A model generated the notes under the pieces. That model saw only the letters and a program-made list of their open reading frames with translations, made no database searches and was not told the origin of the DNA. From the NCBI RefSeq assembly GCF_003628505.1, contig NZ_RBZP01000006.1:1-64000 (forward strand): DNA of 64,000 bases, written 5' to 3'. The stretch comes from Oceanobacillus halophilus (GTDB taxonomy: Bacteria > Bacillota > Bacilli > Bacillales > Amphibacillaceae). The position numbers and the translations under genes were made by a program. This document shows, one piece after another, positions 53,313 to 61,774 of this stretch; the first letter of the stretch is position 1; each line of letters begins with the position of its first letter.

Positions 53313-54443
53313 ATGAAGCCAAAACATCATTTAGTTGTACTAGGACTCATTATAATATTTCTTTTTATACCAATGATGGTACATGCAGAAAGTGGACAAA
53401 CGTATGAAGTAAACGCAGCAATACTTAATGTACGAAGTGAACCTGCTCAAAACTCTGAAATTATTGGCAGATTAACAACAGGAAATCAGGTCACTGTATT
53501 TCAGGAGAAATATGGGTGGATGCAAACGTACTTCGGTGGACAAGAAGCTTGGATAGCGAAGCAACATCTTATCCCATTAACCAAACAACCATCAGCAACT
53601 TCCGTAGCCAGTTCCGAAGTGGAGAACGATACGATCACAGTAATTGCTGATGGAGTACATATTCGTTCAGGTGCTGGGACTAATTTTTCCGTTATTGCTT
53701 CTGCAAGTAACGGGGATACTTATCCACTAGTTCAAACAGATGGAGATTGGCATCAGATTACTCTGTCTAATGGAAAACATGGATGGATTGCATCATGGCT
53801 TACAGATACCAATCAAGCAGATGCAGTGGAAAGCAACAGTACAGACACCAACGAAACCATGGATGAAAGTGACTTTATATTCCAAGGGTTCTCTGATGGT
53901 TCCGGGCCATTATCCGGTTATAAAATCGTGGTTGACCCAGGGCATGGGGGGAATGATCCAGGCGCCATAGGTCTTGGAGGAATTTTTGAAAAAGACCTTA
54001 TTCTATCTACAGCAAAACAAGTCGTTCAACATCTACGTAATGCTGGGGCAACAGTTATTATTACAAGATCTGGAGATTATTACGTTTCATTGGAAGAACG
54101 TTCGCAAATAAGCAATTCCTTTAACACCGATGCTTTTGTCAGTATTCATTTTAATGCTTTTCCAATCTTAAAAACACAGGGCATAAGTACGTATTATCTA
54201 AGTCCAAATGGAAAACAGCTTGCAAATAGCATTCAATCTCAATTGTTTAACACGGTAAATCTGGAGAATCGTGGAATTAGACAGGAAGATTATTTTGTTC
54301 TCCGCAGTACAGAAGCACCAGCTGTTTTAATGGAGCTCGGGTTTATCACAAACCCTTATGACCTTAATGTCATTCAAACTACTGATTATCGAGATAAAGT
54401 TGGACAAGCTATCACCAATGGTTTAATTGAATTCTTTGAATAA
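53313..54443 (+). CDS. N-acetylmuramoyl-L-alanine amidase with two SH3 domains
   Basis: A 376-residue secreted autolysin. The signal peptide ends near VHAESG (residue 26). Two bacterial SH3 domains follow (about 30-88 with AAILNVRSEPAQNSEIIG, and about 106-168 with DGVHIRSGAGTNFSVIA), then an acidic Thr/Asn linker. The Amidase_3 domain starts at YKIVVDPGHGGNDPGA. Zinc ligands are that His, the Glu of FEKDL and the His of VSIHFNA; the catalytic Glu is in AVLMELGF. It cleaves the stem peptide from the glycan. GGAGGAAG precedes the ATG. Confidence 0.92.
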   Translation: MKPKHHLVVLGLIIIFLFIPMMVHAESGQTYEVNAAILNVRSEPAQNSEIIGRLTTGNQVTVFQEKYGWMQTYFGGQEAWIAKQHLIPLTKQPSATSVASSEVENDTITVIADGVHIRSGAGTNFSVIASASNGDTYPLVQTDGDWHQITLSNGKHGWIASWLTDTNQADAVESNSTDTNETMDESDFIFQGFSDGSGPLSGYKIVVDPGHGGNDPGAIGLGGIFEKDLILSTAKQVVQHLRNAGATVIITRSGDYYVSLEERSQISNSFNTDAFVSIHFNAFPILKTQGISTYYLSPNGKQLANSIQSQLFNTVNLENRGIRQEDYFVLRSTEAPAVLMELGFITNPYDLNVIQTTDYRDKVGQAITNGLIEFFE

Positions 54444-54448
54444 CATTT

Positions 54449-54480
54449 AAAGCTGTTCTCTGATATGGAGAACAGCTTTA
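54449..54480. terminator. Bidirectional terminator after the amidase gene
   Basis: AAAGCTGTTCTC and GAGAACAGCTTTA arms; placed between converging amidase and 60-residue protein genes. Confidence 0.85.
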
Positions 54481-54484
54481 TTCG

Positions 54485-54667
54485 TTAATGGAACCATTTC
54501 CCAGGCTCCATTTTGATCATTTTCTTCTTTTTTACCTTTTCATCTTCCGACTCTCTTACACCTTGTTGGAACTTTATGTAAATATATAACTCACGCATGA
54601 TTCCTTCTAGTGACACGTCATCAGGTAACTCTTTGATTAGTTTAAGTACTTCTTCTTTATCTGTCAT
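54485..54667 (-). CDS. Small acidic/basic protein resembling RelB/ParD-type antitoxins
   Basis: A 60-residue protein. LKLIKELPDDVSLEGIMREL, then YIYIKFQQGVRESEDEK, recalls a widespread group of small antitoxin-like proteins with the LPDD-xxLEDI-xxxLY pattern. The Lys-rich tail (KVKKKKMIKMEPGKWFH) is unusual. No toxin gene accompanies it: the next gene is on the other strand and encodes an amidase. GGGAGGGGAGG precedes the ATG, so it is surely translated. Function uncertain. Confidence 0.65.
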   Translation of the reverse strand: MTDKEEVLKLIKELPDDVSLEGIMRELYIYIKFQQGVRESEDEKVKKKKMIKMEPGKWFH

Positions 54668-54783
54668 AACTGCCTCCCCTCCCTCTTTTCTTTATCTATA
54701 GTATAACACTTTGGAAAAAATATAGCTTTTATATAATATGAAAATACGAAGAAGTATATGAAATGATTTACCACTAACAAAAG

Positions 54784-54846
54784 GAACATATAAAGTAAGG
54801 TACAGAGCTTCTTATTAGAAAGCCTTGTACCTTACTTTATATGTTC
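54784..54846. repeat. 20-bp perfect inverted repeat beside repeat R10
   Basis: GAACATATAAAGTAAGGTAC and GTACCTTACTTTATATGTTC are exact complements 23 bases apart, and the loop can extend the stem (AGCTT/AAGC). On the minus strand the hairpin is followed by CTTTTGTT, so it could be the terminator of the ABC operon that ends at 55323, now separated from it by R10. Confidence 0.7.
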
Positions 54847-54893
54847 TGTTTTGAGTTTGAAACACATTGTTAGCAAGTGAGTAATTGTGAAGT

Positions 54894-55262
54894 TTGTATA
54901 GACTGTTGATATCTTTCATTCAGAATAGTGTAGCTCTCACTCACACTTATGTTTGATATGTGCAATCATTCGCTCCGGCAGAATACTTCGCTAGATAGAT
55001 GCTCATATTTTTTGAGTTTATAGATGATGAAATTACGTATAATACCGTTATTATTCATGAAACCAGCATATCTCCTGTTTATACAAGTAGAGCAGGCAAC
55101 ATAGCGGAGGAAATACACGGAGACTCCTGCGGGAAGAAGAGCATCGGTGAGACTACGTAGTGCGTCAGCACGAAGGAGGCTCACCAGCTCCCCGCGGAAA
55201 GCGTAGTGTATTTCCGTAGCGAGAGATTACTCTGAATTCAGGTTATCAGGAGTTTCTATCGA
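54894..55262. repeat. Dispersed composite repeat, compact copy (R10)
   Basis: Left end TTGTATAGACTGTTGATATC then CATTCAGAATAG; right end TACTCTGAATTCAGGTTATC then AGGAGTTTCTATC. Module A is cut to CATTCGCTCCGGCAGAATAC plus a remnant. Module B is the short form (GCGGAGGAAATACACGGAGA to GTGTATTTCCGTAGCG) with no insertions, and is the clearest copy of the core palindrome. Confidence 0.85.
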
Positions 55263-55322
55263 TATCTTACTAGATACCTATGGAGAAGTCTTCAATAGCT
55301 TTTTACTTTAGCATTTAAAATC

Positions 55323-56123
55323 CTAAGTTAATACTGCTCGATCATCGCCAAATTGTTCTCCACGGATGCGCTGGAATTCTTGTAATAAATCTTGGATCGT
55401 TAGTTTTTCTTTTTCTTTTCCACTGACATCAAATATAATTTGTCCTTTATCCATCATGATTAACCTGCTCCCCAGATCAAGCGCTTGTTGCATATTATGG
55501 GTTACCATTAAAGTAGTTAATCCAGATTCTCTAACCACTTTTTCCGTTAAATCCGTAATAAGCTCTGCACGAGATGGATCGAGCGCTGCTGTATGTTCAT
55601 CAAGTAATAGGATATCTGGTTCAGTGAACGTTGACATCAATAAAGAAAGTGCTTGCCTTTCTCCTCCTGAGAGCAACCCAACCTTCGCGGTTAACCGATT
55701 TTCTAATCCTAAGTTTAGTGTACTTAAATATTGTTTAAACAACTCTTTACGTTGCTTTGTTACACCTAATTTTAACTTTCTTTTTTTGTTGCGTGAATAT
55801 GCCATAGCTAAATTCTCTTCTATTGTCATGGAAGGAGCCGTTCCAGCCATCGGATCCTGAAAAACACGACCAATATATTTAGAACGTTTGTATTCCGGCA
55901 AGTGAACAACTTGTTCCCCATTAATATATACATCTCCAACATCAGGAATCAACACACCTGAAATAATATTCATCAATGTGGATTTACCCGCACCATTACT
56001 TCCGATTACAGTTACAAATTCCCCTTTTTCCAGTTCTAAATTAATATTATTTAACGCTCGCTTCTCGTCTGGTGTCCCTTCATTAAAAGTTACAGATACA
56101 TCATTAAGTTTAAGCATGGCCAT
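55323..56123 (-). CDS. ABC importer ATP-binding protein (PF04392-type system)
   Basis: A 266-residue ATPase: Walker A GSNGAGKST, signature LLSGGERQALSLL, Walker B ILLLDEHTAALDP (His in place of the usual Pro after Glu) and switch His VTHN. It is the ATPase of a three-gene importer with the permease and receptor encoded upstream, overlapping the permease gene by 14 bases. Comparable systems in streptococci transport tryptophan, but I see no T-box leader here and cannot assign the substrate. Confidence 0.87.
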   Translation of the reverse strand: MAMLKLNDVSVTFNEGTPDEKRALNNINLELEKGEFVTVIGSNGAGKSTLMNIISGVLIPDVGDVYINGEQVVHLPEYKRSKYIGRVFQDPMAGTAPSMTIEENLAMAYSRNKKRKLKLGVTKQRKELFKQYLSTLNLGLENRLTAKVGLLSGGERQALSLLMSTFTEPDILLLDEHTAALDPSRAELITDLTEKVVRESGLTTLMVTHNMQQALDLGSRLIMMDKGQIIFDVSGKEKEKLTIQDLLQEFQRIRGEQFGDDRAVLT

Positions 56124-57096
56124 CTCCCCCCGTTCTCAATTGCTGTCGCTTCCATATTCGACGTCTCTTTTCTCGTCTGGATTGAATGATCTTCGGAGTC
56201 ACAAGCGCGGCAACAACAATAACGGCAGTAATTAATTTCATATCTCCTGTTTCCAGGAAATCTACTCGGAGAGCCAACGTAACAATAATACGGTAGATTA
56301 CCGCACCAAGTATTACTGCTAATGTAGCTCTCACGACAGTCTTCGTACCAAATAACGCTTCACCAATAATAATAGATGCTAGACCGATAACAATTAGTCC
56401 TAAGCCCATATTAACATCTGAAAAGCCACCTAGTTGAGCGATAAGCCCCCCTGCCAGCGCAACCAAAGCATTTGAAAATCCAACACCCACAATTATTAGC
56501 GAATCAGTATTAGCGGAAAGGCTGCGAATCATCTTTTTGTTATCACCAATTGCACGAAGCGCAAGTCCTACTTCTGTTTTCAAATAATAATCCGTTAATA
56601 TTTTAATAGCAAATGTTATAAATACCATTATAATCAGTACAGCCCATGTACTAGGTAATTGTTCTAACCCTAAAGCTGAAAGTATACCGTTTAACATAGA
56701 ATCTAGCCCTATAGATTTCCACATTTCTTCCAGTTGACCAAACAATGTTGTCTCATTAAGTAATGATAATGTTGGCTGTCCCATAATTCGCAGATTAATA
56801 GAATAAAGAGCAGTCATCATCAAAATCCCAGCTAGCAAAGAGTTAATTTTACCCTTCGTATGCAATACCCCTGTTATACAGCCAGCAATGAAACCAGCAA
56901 CTGCAGCTAATAAAGTTGCAATAATTGGGGGAATTCCATTAATAATCGAGAAAGCAGCAACCGCTGCCCCAGTAACAAAACTTCCCTCCACTGTTAAATC
57001 AGGAAAGTCTAAAACACGAAAGGTCAAATATACTCCTAGTGCCATGATTGCATATATAATCCCTGATTCCACAGCTCCAAATAATGATATAAACAT
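56110..57096 (-). CDS. ABC importer permease, branched-chain-type fold
   Basis: A 328-residue permease with about eight spans. FRVLDFPDLTVEGSFVTGAA near the N-terminus, then ALRAIGDNKKMIRSLSANTD as the ATPase-contact loop, place it in the BPD_transp_2 family, as usual with PF04392 receptors. The basic C-terminus (SRREKRRRIWKRQQLR) faces the cytoplasm. The ATG after GAGAGGAAGAAAATC is used; an upstream TTG has no site. A hairpin separates it from the receptor gene. Confidence 0.87.
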   Translation of the reverse strand: MFISLFGAVESGIIYAIMALGVYLTFRVLDFPDLTVEGSFVTGAAVAAFSIINGIPPIIATLLAAVAGFIAGCITGVLHTKGKINSLLAGILMMTALYSINLRIMGQPTLSLLNETTLFGQLEEMWKSIGLDSMLNGILSALGLEQLPSTWAVLIIMVFITFAIKILTDYYLKTEVGLALRAIGDNKKMIRSLSANTDSLIIVGVGFSNALVALAGGLIAQLGGFSDVNMGLGLIVIGLASIIIGEALFGTKTVVRATLAVILGAVIYRIIVTLALRVDFLETGDMKLITAVIVVAALVTPKIIQSRREKRRRIWKRQQLRTGGDGHA

Positions 57097-57145
57097 GATT
57101 TTCTTCCTCTCGCGCAATATTCTTTGAAGTTGGTCCCCTAATTTG

Positions 57146-57183
57146 AAAAAAGCACTATAGAGCCAGTCATAAACTGGCTCTAT
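57146..57183 (-). terminator. Intercistronic hairpin between receptor and permease genes
   Basis: ATAGAGCCAGT and ACTGGCTCTAT form an 11-bp perfect stem, followed on the minus strand by AGTGCTTTTTTC. Likely a partial terminator that keeps receptor levels high. Confidence 0.75.
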
Positions 57184-57201
57184 CTATTTATCAAACTACT
57201 A

Positions 57202-58233
57202 TTATTCTGCTGTTTCCATAATCTCAGCAGACTCATCCCATTCGGATTTCCATTCAATACCTTGTTCTTCTGCTGCACCTTTATTAAGGAACAATTGAAT
57301 TTCTGGTGGATATTCTGGTGCAATATCGCTTACTGCTGTTTCACCAGATAATATATCTGCTGCCATTTCTCCAGCACGATAACCTAATGTATAATAATCA
57401 ATACCAAACGTTGCAAATCCGCCTTTGGCCAAGGAATCAGGTTCTCCAACAATGAGTGGAATATCTTGATCATTAGCAACTCCAACCACACTGTCAAGTG
57501 CAGATACAACGGTGTTATCTGTGATAATATATATAACATCAGCTTCACCGACTAGTGTATTGGTTGCTTGTTGTACCTCAGCAGAATTGGCTACGGTACG
57601 TTCCACAATAGAAAGGCTCGTTCCTTCCGCCGCTTCTTTAACAGCATCAACTTGTGTTACAGAATTCTGTTCCCCAGAATTATAAACCATCCCTACTGAT
57701 GAATCTGGAAAGGTTTCATCAATGAATGCAACAGTCTCTGCAATTGCATCTGGATGCAAATCAACATTCCCAGTAATATTTTCTCCTGCTTCGTCCATGG
57801 ATGGAACGAGGCCTGCACCAACTGCATCCGAAACAGATGTAAATACAATAGGAATATCACTAGTTGCTTGTAAAGCTCCTAATGCACTTGGTGTTGAATT
57901 AGCAAAAATTAAATCTACACCATCTGCAACAAAACCGTCTGAAATTGGTTTAACGTTATTTTGATCATTTTGAGCACTTTGAAAATCAAACTCAACATCT
58001 AACCCAGCATCAGAAAGTGCTGCTTGAAAGCCTTCATATGCATTATCTAAAGATGGGTGCTCAACTATTTGTGTTGCCCCTACAATATAACTTTGAGAGC
58101 TGTCAGTCTCTGTTTCTTCCCCTTCTGTTTCACCAGAATCTCCTGATGTGCCTTCATCTTCATTTGATTCGGACCCACATGCAGCTAGAACAATAAGACT
58201 AATAATCCCAATAAATAGCAAAAACTTTTTCAT
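57202..58233 (-). CDS. ABC importer substrate-binding lipoprotein (PF04392, TrpX-like)
   Basis: A 343-residue receptor. The lipobox is VLAACGS (Cys near residue 19), followed by a Glu/Ser/Gly linker. ATQIVEHPSLDNAYEGFQAAL is the family's opening signature. Then come DLIFANSTPSALGALQATSDIP and VFTSVSDAVGAGLVPS, and the hinge region VDAVKEAAEGTSLSIVERTV. GGGGGAAGTGGAC precedes the chosen ATG. It is the first gene of a receptor-permease-ATPase operon. The ligand is unknown: aromatic amino acid or a nucleoside-like compound are options. Confidence 0.88.
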   Translation of the reverse strand: MKKFLLFIGIISLIVLAACGSESNEDEGTSGDSGETEGEETETDSSQSYIVGATQIVEHPSLDNAYEGFQAALSDAGLDVEFDFQSAQNDQNNVKPISDGFVADGVDLIFANSTPSALGALQATSDIPIVFTSVSDAVGAGLVPSMDEAGENITGNVDLHPDAIAETVAFIDETFPDSSVGMVYNSGEQNSVTQVDAVKEAAEGTSLSIVERTVANSAEVQQATNTLVGEADVIYIITDNTVVSALDSVVGVANDQDIPLIVGEPDSLAKGGFATFGIDYYTLGYRAGEMAADILSGETAVSDIAPEYPPEIQLFLNKGAAEEQGIEWKSEWDESAEIMETAE

Positions 58234-58410
58234 GTCCACTTCCCCCATTTACTGTGTTAAAGTTTCTAAATATTTAAACGTGATTATATCATACTATTGA
58301 CCCAATCGCGAGAACTTTTTAACTATTTTTATTAAACTTTCTAATCTTTTTAAACAAAATAGTACAGCAAGTAAGAAAAAGGAACAATATGCAAGTGATT
58401 TTTTTACATT

Positions 58411-58867
58411 TTTAGCTAAGGCTCTTTTCGTATAGTTCGTTGCTTTTGATGTTTTACAGTTGATAGAAACTCCTGATCTATTTAATTAAGAATAGTTTAC
58501 TCTCGCTTACACTTATTTCTGCTGGCATTCGCTCCGCTAAGATAGGTGTACAGAATATTTTTGAGATTCTAACTCATTAAATCACGTTTAAGGCCGTTAT
58601 TATTCTTATAAACAACCTATTTTTTGCTTATACAAGTAGGGCAGACAACTTAGCGGAGGAAATACACGGAGACTCCTGCGGGATGATTAGCCTAGGTGAG
58701 ACTACGGAGAGCGATAGCTCGGAGTAGGCTCAGCAGCGCCCGCGGAAAGCGTAGTGTATTTCCGTAGCGGATATATAGCAATATTCTTAATTAAAGTAAT
58801 CAATAGTCTATATAAAATGTAATGAAACAAAAAAACAACAATCTTTTAGAAAAGAGCCTTAGCTAAA
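58411..58867. repeat. Outer 19-bp perfect inverted repeat enclosing R11
   Basis: TTTAGCTAAGGCTCTTTTC (58411-58429) and its exact complement (58849-58867) lie on either side of repeat R11. This suggests that R11 sits inside another inverted-repeat element, or that R11 inserted into the loop of a hairpin. Confidence 0.75.
58455..58816. repeat. Dispersed composite repeat, compact copy (R11)
   Basis: Left end ACAGTTGATAGAAACTCCTG then TTAATTAAGAATAG; right end CAATATTCTTAATTAAAGTA then ATCAATAGTCTATAT. Module A is a remnant (TCTGCTGGCATTCGCTCCGC). Module B has the GCCTAGGTGAGACTACGGAG form and ends GCGTAGTGTATTTCCGTAGC. Confidence 0.85.
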
Positions 58868-58948
58868 GATAACCTTTCATATGAAACTTCTACAATCAAT
58901 TTACAAAGATTTAATATTCAATAAATTGTTTATTTTTAGGTATCTTTG

Positions 58949-59030
58949 TGTTATAATTTATACAGTATCAACCAATACTAACTATTGTTACCCCCAACCG
59001 CCATTACTTAAGTGTTTTGGCGGTTTTCTT
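58949..59030 (+). ncRNA. Candidate small RNA: extended -10 promoter followed by a terminator
   Basis: An extended -10 box (TGTTATAAT, 58949-58957) is followed about 40 bp later by a clean terminator hairpin (AACCGCCA/TTGGCGGTT with TTTCTT). No start codon with a ribosome site lies between. This would give a transcript of about 65-70 nt. A -35 box is poor. A 101-residue frame crossing the region has no ribosome site and runs through both hairpins. Confidence 0.4.
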
Positions 59031-59045
59031 ATGTATTATCAACAA

Positions 59046-59085
59046 AACCCGCCAACTACTGTAAACGGTTTGGCGGGTTGTTTTT
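59046..59085. terminator. Terminator overlapping the DUF421 stop codon
   Basis: AACCCGCCAA and TTTGGCGGGTT form the stem, with AAAAAC/GTTTTT flanks. On the minus strand the DUF421 stop codon lies inside the hairpin. Confidence 0.85.
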
Positions 59086-59694
59086 ATGTGATTTTCTTTG
59101 TATCTCAGCAAAGATTGTTTCCTGCTGTTCAGGAGGGACAGGTTGTTTATCTTTATATTGCTCCAGTTCATTCTCTTGGCTTGTAAGCTGATTCTGTAAT
59201 TGCAAGATCATATCTTTCAATTGCTTAAATTCTTTTTTCGTTACAGGCTGAGAATCTTCTTTTAACAGTAACGCGACCCTTCCGTTTGGCTCTAGAGTGG
59301 CCCATTGTACATCATCTACACGTTGTACACCTTGCTGCCGTAAGTTCATCTCTAATTGATCGACAGTCATTCTTAGTTTTTTTAAATTGTTCTCTTGTAA
59401 TGTACCATTATTAATAAGTATTTTGGATTTCCCTGTGATCAGGTTTTCAAAAAAATCTCCCTTTATTTGCAAGAATTCTATAACAACTAGAGATAATACT
59501 AGTACTAGTCCGACTGCTAAGGTACTCCAAATATTATCACCGGCGATTGGCTGAACAAGTAAGGAACCGATTCCTATCATGATGACCGTTTGCGCCAATG
59601 TCATTTGGGAGATAGATTTCCTTCCAGCAAATCGTAATAAAAAGGTTCCACCAATTAAAATAATAATCGCTTTCCATAATAAATCCCATTCCAT
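59056..59694 (-). CDS. DUF421 membrane protein
   Basis: A 212-residue protein with three N-terminal spans and a cytoplasmic DUF421/YetF-type domain. FLLRFAGRKSISQMTLAQTVIMIGIGSLL is the family hallmark. It is followed by GKSKILINNGTLQENNLKKLRMTVDQLEMNLRQQGV and then a coiled-coil C-terminus rich in Gln, Glu and Lys. Related proteins in B. subtilis are spore-associated or envelope proteins of unknown mechanism. GGTGGGAG precedes the ATG chosen. It lies 120 bp after asnB, with no terminator seen in between. Confidence 0.85.
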   Translation of the reverse strand: MEWDLLWKAIIILIGGTFLLRFAGRKSISQMTLAQTVIMIGIGSLLVQPIAGDNIWSTLAVGLVLVLSLVVIEFLQIKGDFFENLITGKSKILINNGTLQENNLKKLRMTVDQLEMNLRQQGVQRVDDVQWATLEPNGRVALLLKEDSQPVTKKEFKQLKDMILQLQNQLTSQENELEQYKDKQPVPPEQQETIFAEIQRKSHKNNPPNRLQ

Positions 59695-59814
59695 CAATTT
59701 CACTCCCACCATAATTTCTCTTTTTAGTCTTAGTAGGAGGTTTATTTTTATACTAGCTTTTCGTTCGTTTGGTTACTTTTTATTCCTTGCATATAAGCAA
59801 TACCTAAGGCGCTT

Positions 59815-61710
59815 TTAGTTTGGCTGAAGTATTTTTTCTCCGGTATTTTCACCGAAGTCATATACTCTTTCCATATAGATTTGATGCCAAATCATAAAGA
59901 CTAGGACTGTCCATATTTTTCTAGCATGATCCTTATGATTTGCAGCATGTTCTTCCAATAGACTTAAAACAACTGCTTTGTTAATCCATTGGTTGGTTTC
60001 ACTTTGTATCATGATATTTTTTGCCCATGCATACAGTTCATTTTTTAACCAGTATTTTATAGGCACAGGAAATCCTAGCTTTTTACGATGAAGCACATGT
60101 TCAGGCACCATACCCTCTGCAGCCTTTCTTAAGATCGCCTTCGTCGTACCATCTGCAATCTTGTTATCTACTGGAATACTTCTAGCTACTTCAAAAACTT
60201 CTCTATCTAAAAATGGCACTCGTACTTCCAGGGAATTTGCCATGGTCATCTTATCCGCCTTTAGTAATATATCCCCTGTTAACCATGTGTGCATATCTAT
60301 ATACTGCATCTTCAGCACCGGGTGTATATCCTGTACGCTTCTATAAAGATCCATCGTTTGAGTTCGATAAGGTATTTCTGGATTATATTGTTTTAACAGT
60401 TTTTGCTTTTCCTCTTCTTCAAAAATCTTTGCGTTACCGATGTACCGTTTTTCCAGTGGTGTTGTACCTCTTTCCAGAAAGCTTTTTCCTTTCACCCCAT
60501 TCGGTAACAGCTTTGCAAGATAATAGAGGGCGCGATTCATTTTATCCGGTATATATTGAAATAGACGCAAGGAATGAGGTTCCCGATATATGTTATAGCC
60601 ACCGAAAAGCTCATCTGCACCTTCACCTGATAATGCCACTTTTACATGTTTCCTTGCTTCTCGAGCAACGAAGTACAAAGGAACACAGGCCGGATCAGCT
60701 AATGGGTCATCCATATGCCAAATAACCTTTGGTAATTCAGTAATAAATTCCTCTGGTGTTATTGTACGGGAAATATTTTCAACCCCTATTTTTTCAGCAC
60801 TTTCCTTAGCCACGTCAATTTCAGAATATCCATCTCTTTCAAACCCTACAGAAAAGGTTTTAATAGTAGGATGGTATTGTTTCGCTATGGCAACAATAAG
60901 CGTTGAATCAATTCCACCAGATAAAAAGGACCCGACAGGAACATCACTTTGAAGATGCGATTGTACGGAATCAAATAAAACTTCACGCACACAATCTATC
61001 ATTTGTGTTTCACTCGCTACAACTGGTTGAAAGCTAGCATGAAAATACGGCTTTATCTTCATTGAACTATTTTGCTCTTTGACAAACAAATGGCCAGCAG
61101 GGAGCTTCTTTACCTCCTTCGTTAACGTGAATGGTTCTGGCGCATACTGAAAAGACATATAATGCTGTAGTGCCTCTTTATCTAAAGTCTCTAGCTGAGT
61201 CAATTCGGAAATGCATTTTTTCTCGGAAGCAACTATCCATTCATTTTCATTCTCCATATAATAGAATGGTTTAATTCCAAATGGATCACGTGCACCATAG
61301 ATTTTCTTCTCCATTGTGTCCCATATTACAAAGGAAAACATTCCACGTAATTCGTGAACTCCGAAAATACCTTTCTCTAAAAATAGATTAGCCACTACCT
61401 CCGTATCCGTTTTTGTATGAAAACGATAGCCCTTTTCCAGTAGCTGCTGTTTAATTGTTAGATAATTATAGATTTCCCCATTAAAAACTAAATGATAACG
61501 ATTATCCCCAAATGAAAAAGGCTGATGCCCACCTTCTAAGTCAATGATGCTAAGCCGCTTAAATACTAGGGCAGTCTGGGAATCATGGTAAAAACCGTCA
61601 TCATCCGGCCCCCGATGATTAATCCTTTCTCCTGCTGCCTTTATCGCCTGCAACCGTTCCTCACTAAACTGTAGCTGCCCATTTAAATGTACTCCTAAAA
61701 ACCCACACAC
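59815..61710 (-). CDS. asnB: Glutamine-hydrolysing asparagine synthetase-type amidotransferase (AsnB)
   Basis: A 631-residue enzyme. The class II glutaminase domain must begin with Cys2; the GTG directly before Cys (then GFLGV), nine bases after GGAG, is therefore the true start, not the ATGs further up. NHRGPDDDGFY and FNGEIYNY belong to the glutaminase. The synthetase P-loop is FLSGGIDSTLIVAIA, with SGEGADELFGGY downstream. The B. subtilis AsnB of the same length amidates the side chain of meso-diaminopimelate in peptidoglycan. It lies 64 bp after an ECF sigma/anti-sigma pair, which supports an envelope role here. True asparagine synthesis remains possible. Confidence 0.9.
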   Translation of the reverse strand: MCGFLGVHLNGQLQFSEERLQAIKAAGERINHRGPDDDGFYHDSQTALVFKRLSIIDLEGGHQPFSFGDNRYHLVFNGEIYNYLTIKQQLLEKGYRFHTKTDTEVVANLFLEKGIFGVHELRGMFSFVIWDTMEKKIYGARDPFGIKPFYYMENENEWIVASEKKCISELTQLETLDKEALQHYMSFQYAPEPFTLTKEVKKLPAGHLFVKEQNSSMKIKPYFHASFQPVVASETQMIDCVREVLFDSVQSHLQSDVPVGSFLSGGIDSTLIVAIAKQYHPTIKTFSVGFERDGYSEIDVAKESAEKIGVENISRTITPEEFITELPKVIWHMDDPLADPACVPLYFVAREARKHVKVALSGEGADELFGGYNIYREPHSLRLFQYIPDKMNRALYYLAKLLPNGVKGKSFLERGTTPLEKRYIGNAKIFEEEEKQKLLKQYNPEIPYRTQTMDLYRSVQDIHPVLKMQYIDMHTWLTGDILLKADKMTMANSLEVRVPFLDREVFEVARSIPVDNKIADGTTKAILRKAAEGMVPEHVLHRKKLGFPVPIKYWLKNELYAWAKNIMIQSETNQWINKAVVLSLLEEHAANHKDHARKIWTVLVFMIWHQIYMERVYDFGENTGEKILQPN

Positions 61711-61774
61711 AACATTCATCTCCATATCCTAATTTAGATGTCAATTTGACTTTTATGACCAAATGAGTTTTCTG

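Noticed and set aside
58234-58410. T-box leader ahead of the TrpX-like operon
   Set aside because: No T-box sequence (AGGGTGGNACCGCG type) or antiterminator is visible, so tryptophan-specific control is not supported.
58881-59186. Plus-strand frame of 101 residues
   Set aside because: It crosses two terminator hairpins and the 3' end of the DUF421 gene, and has no ribosome site.
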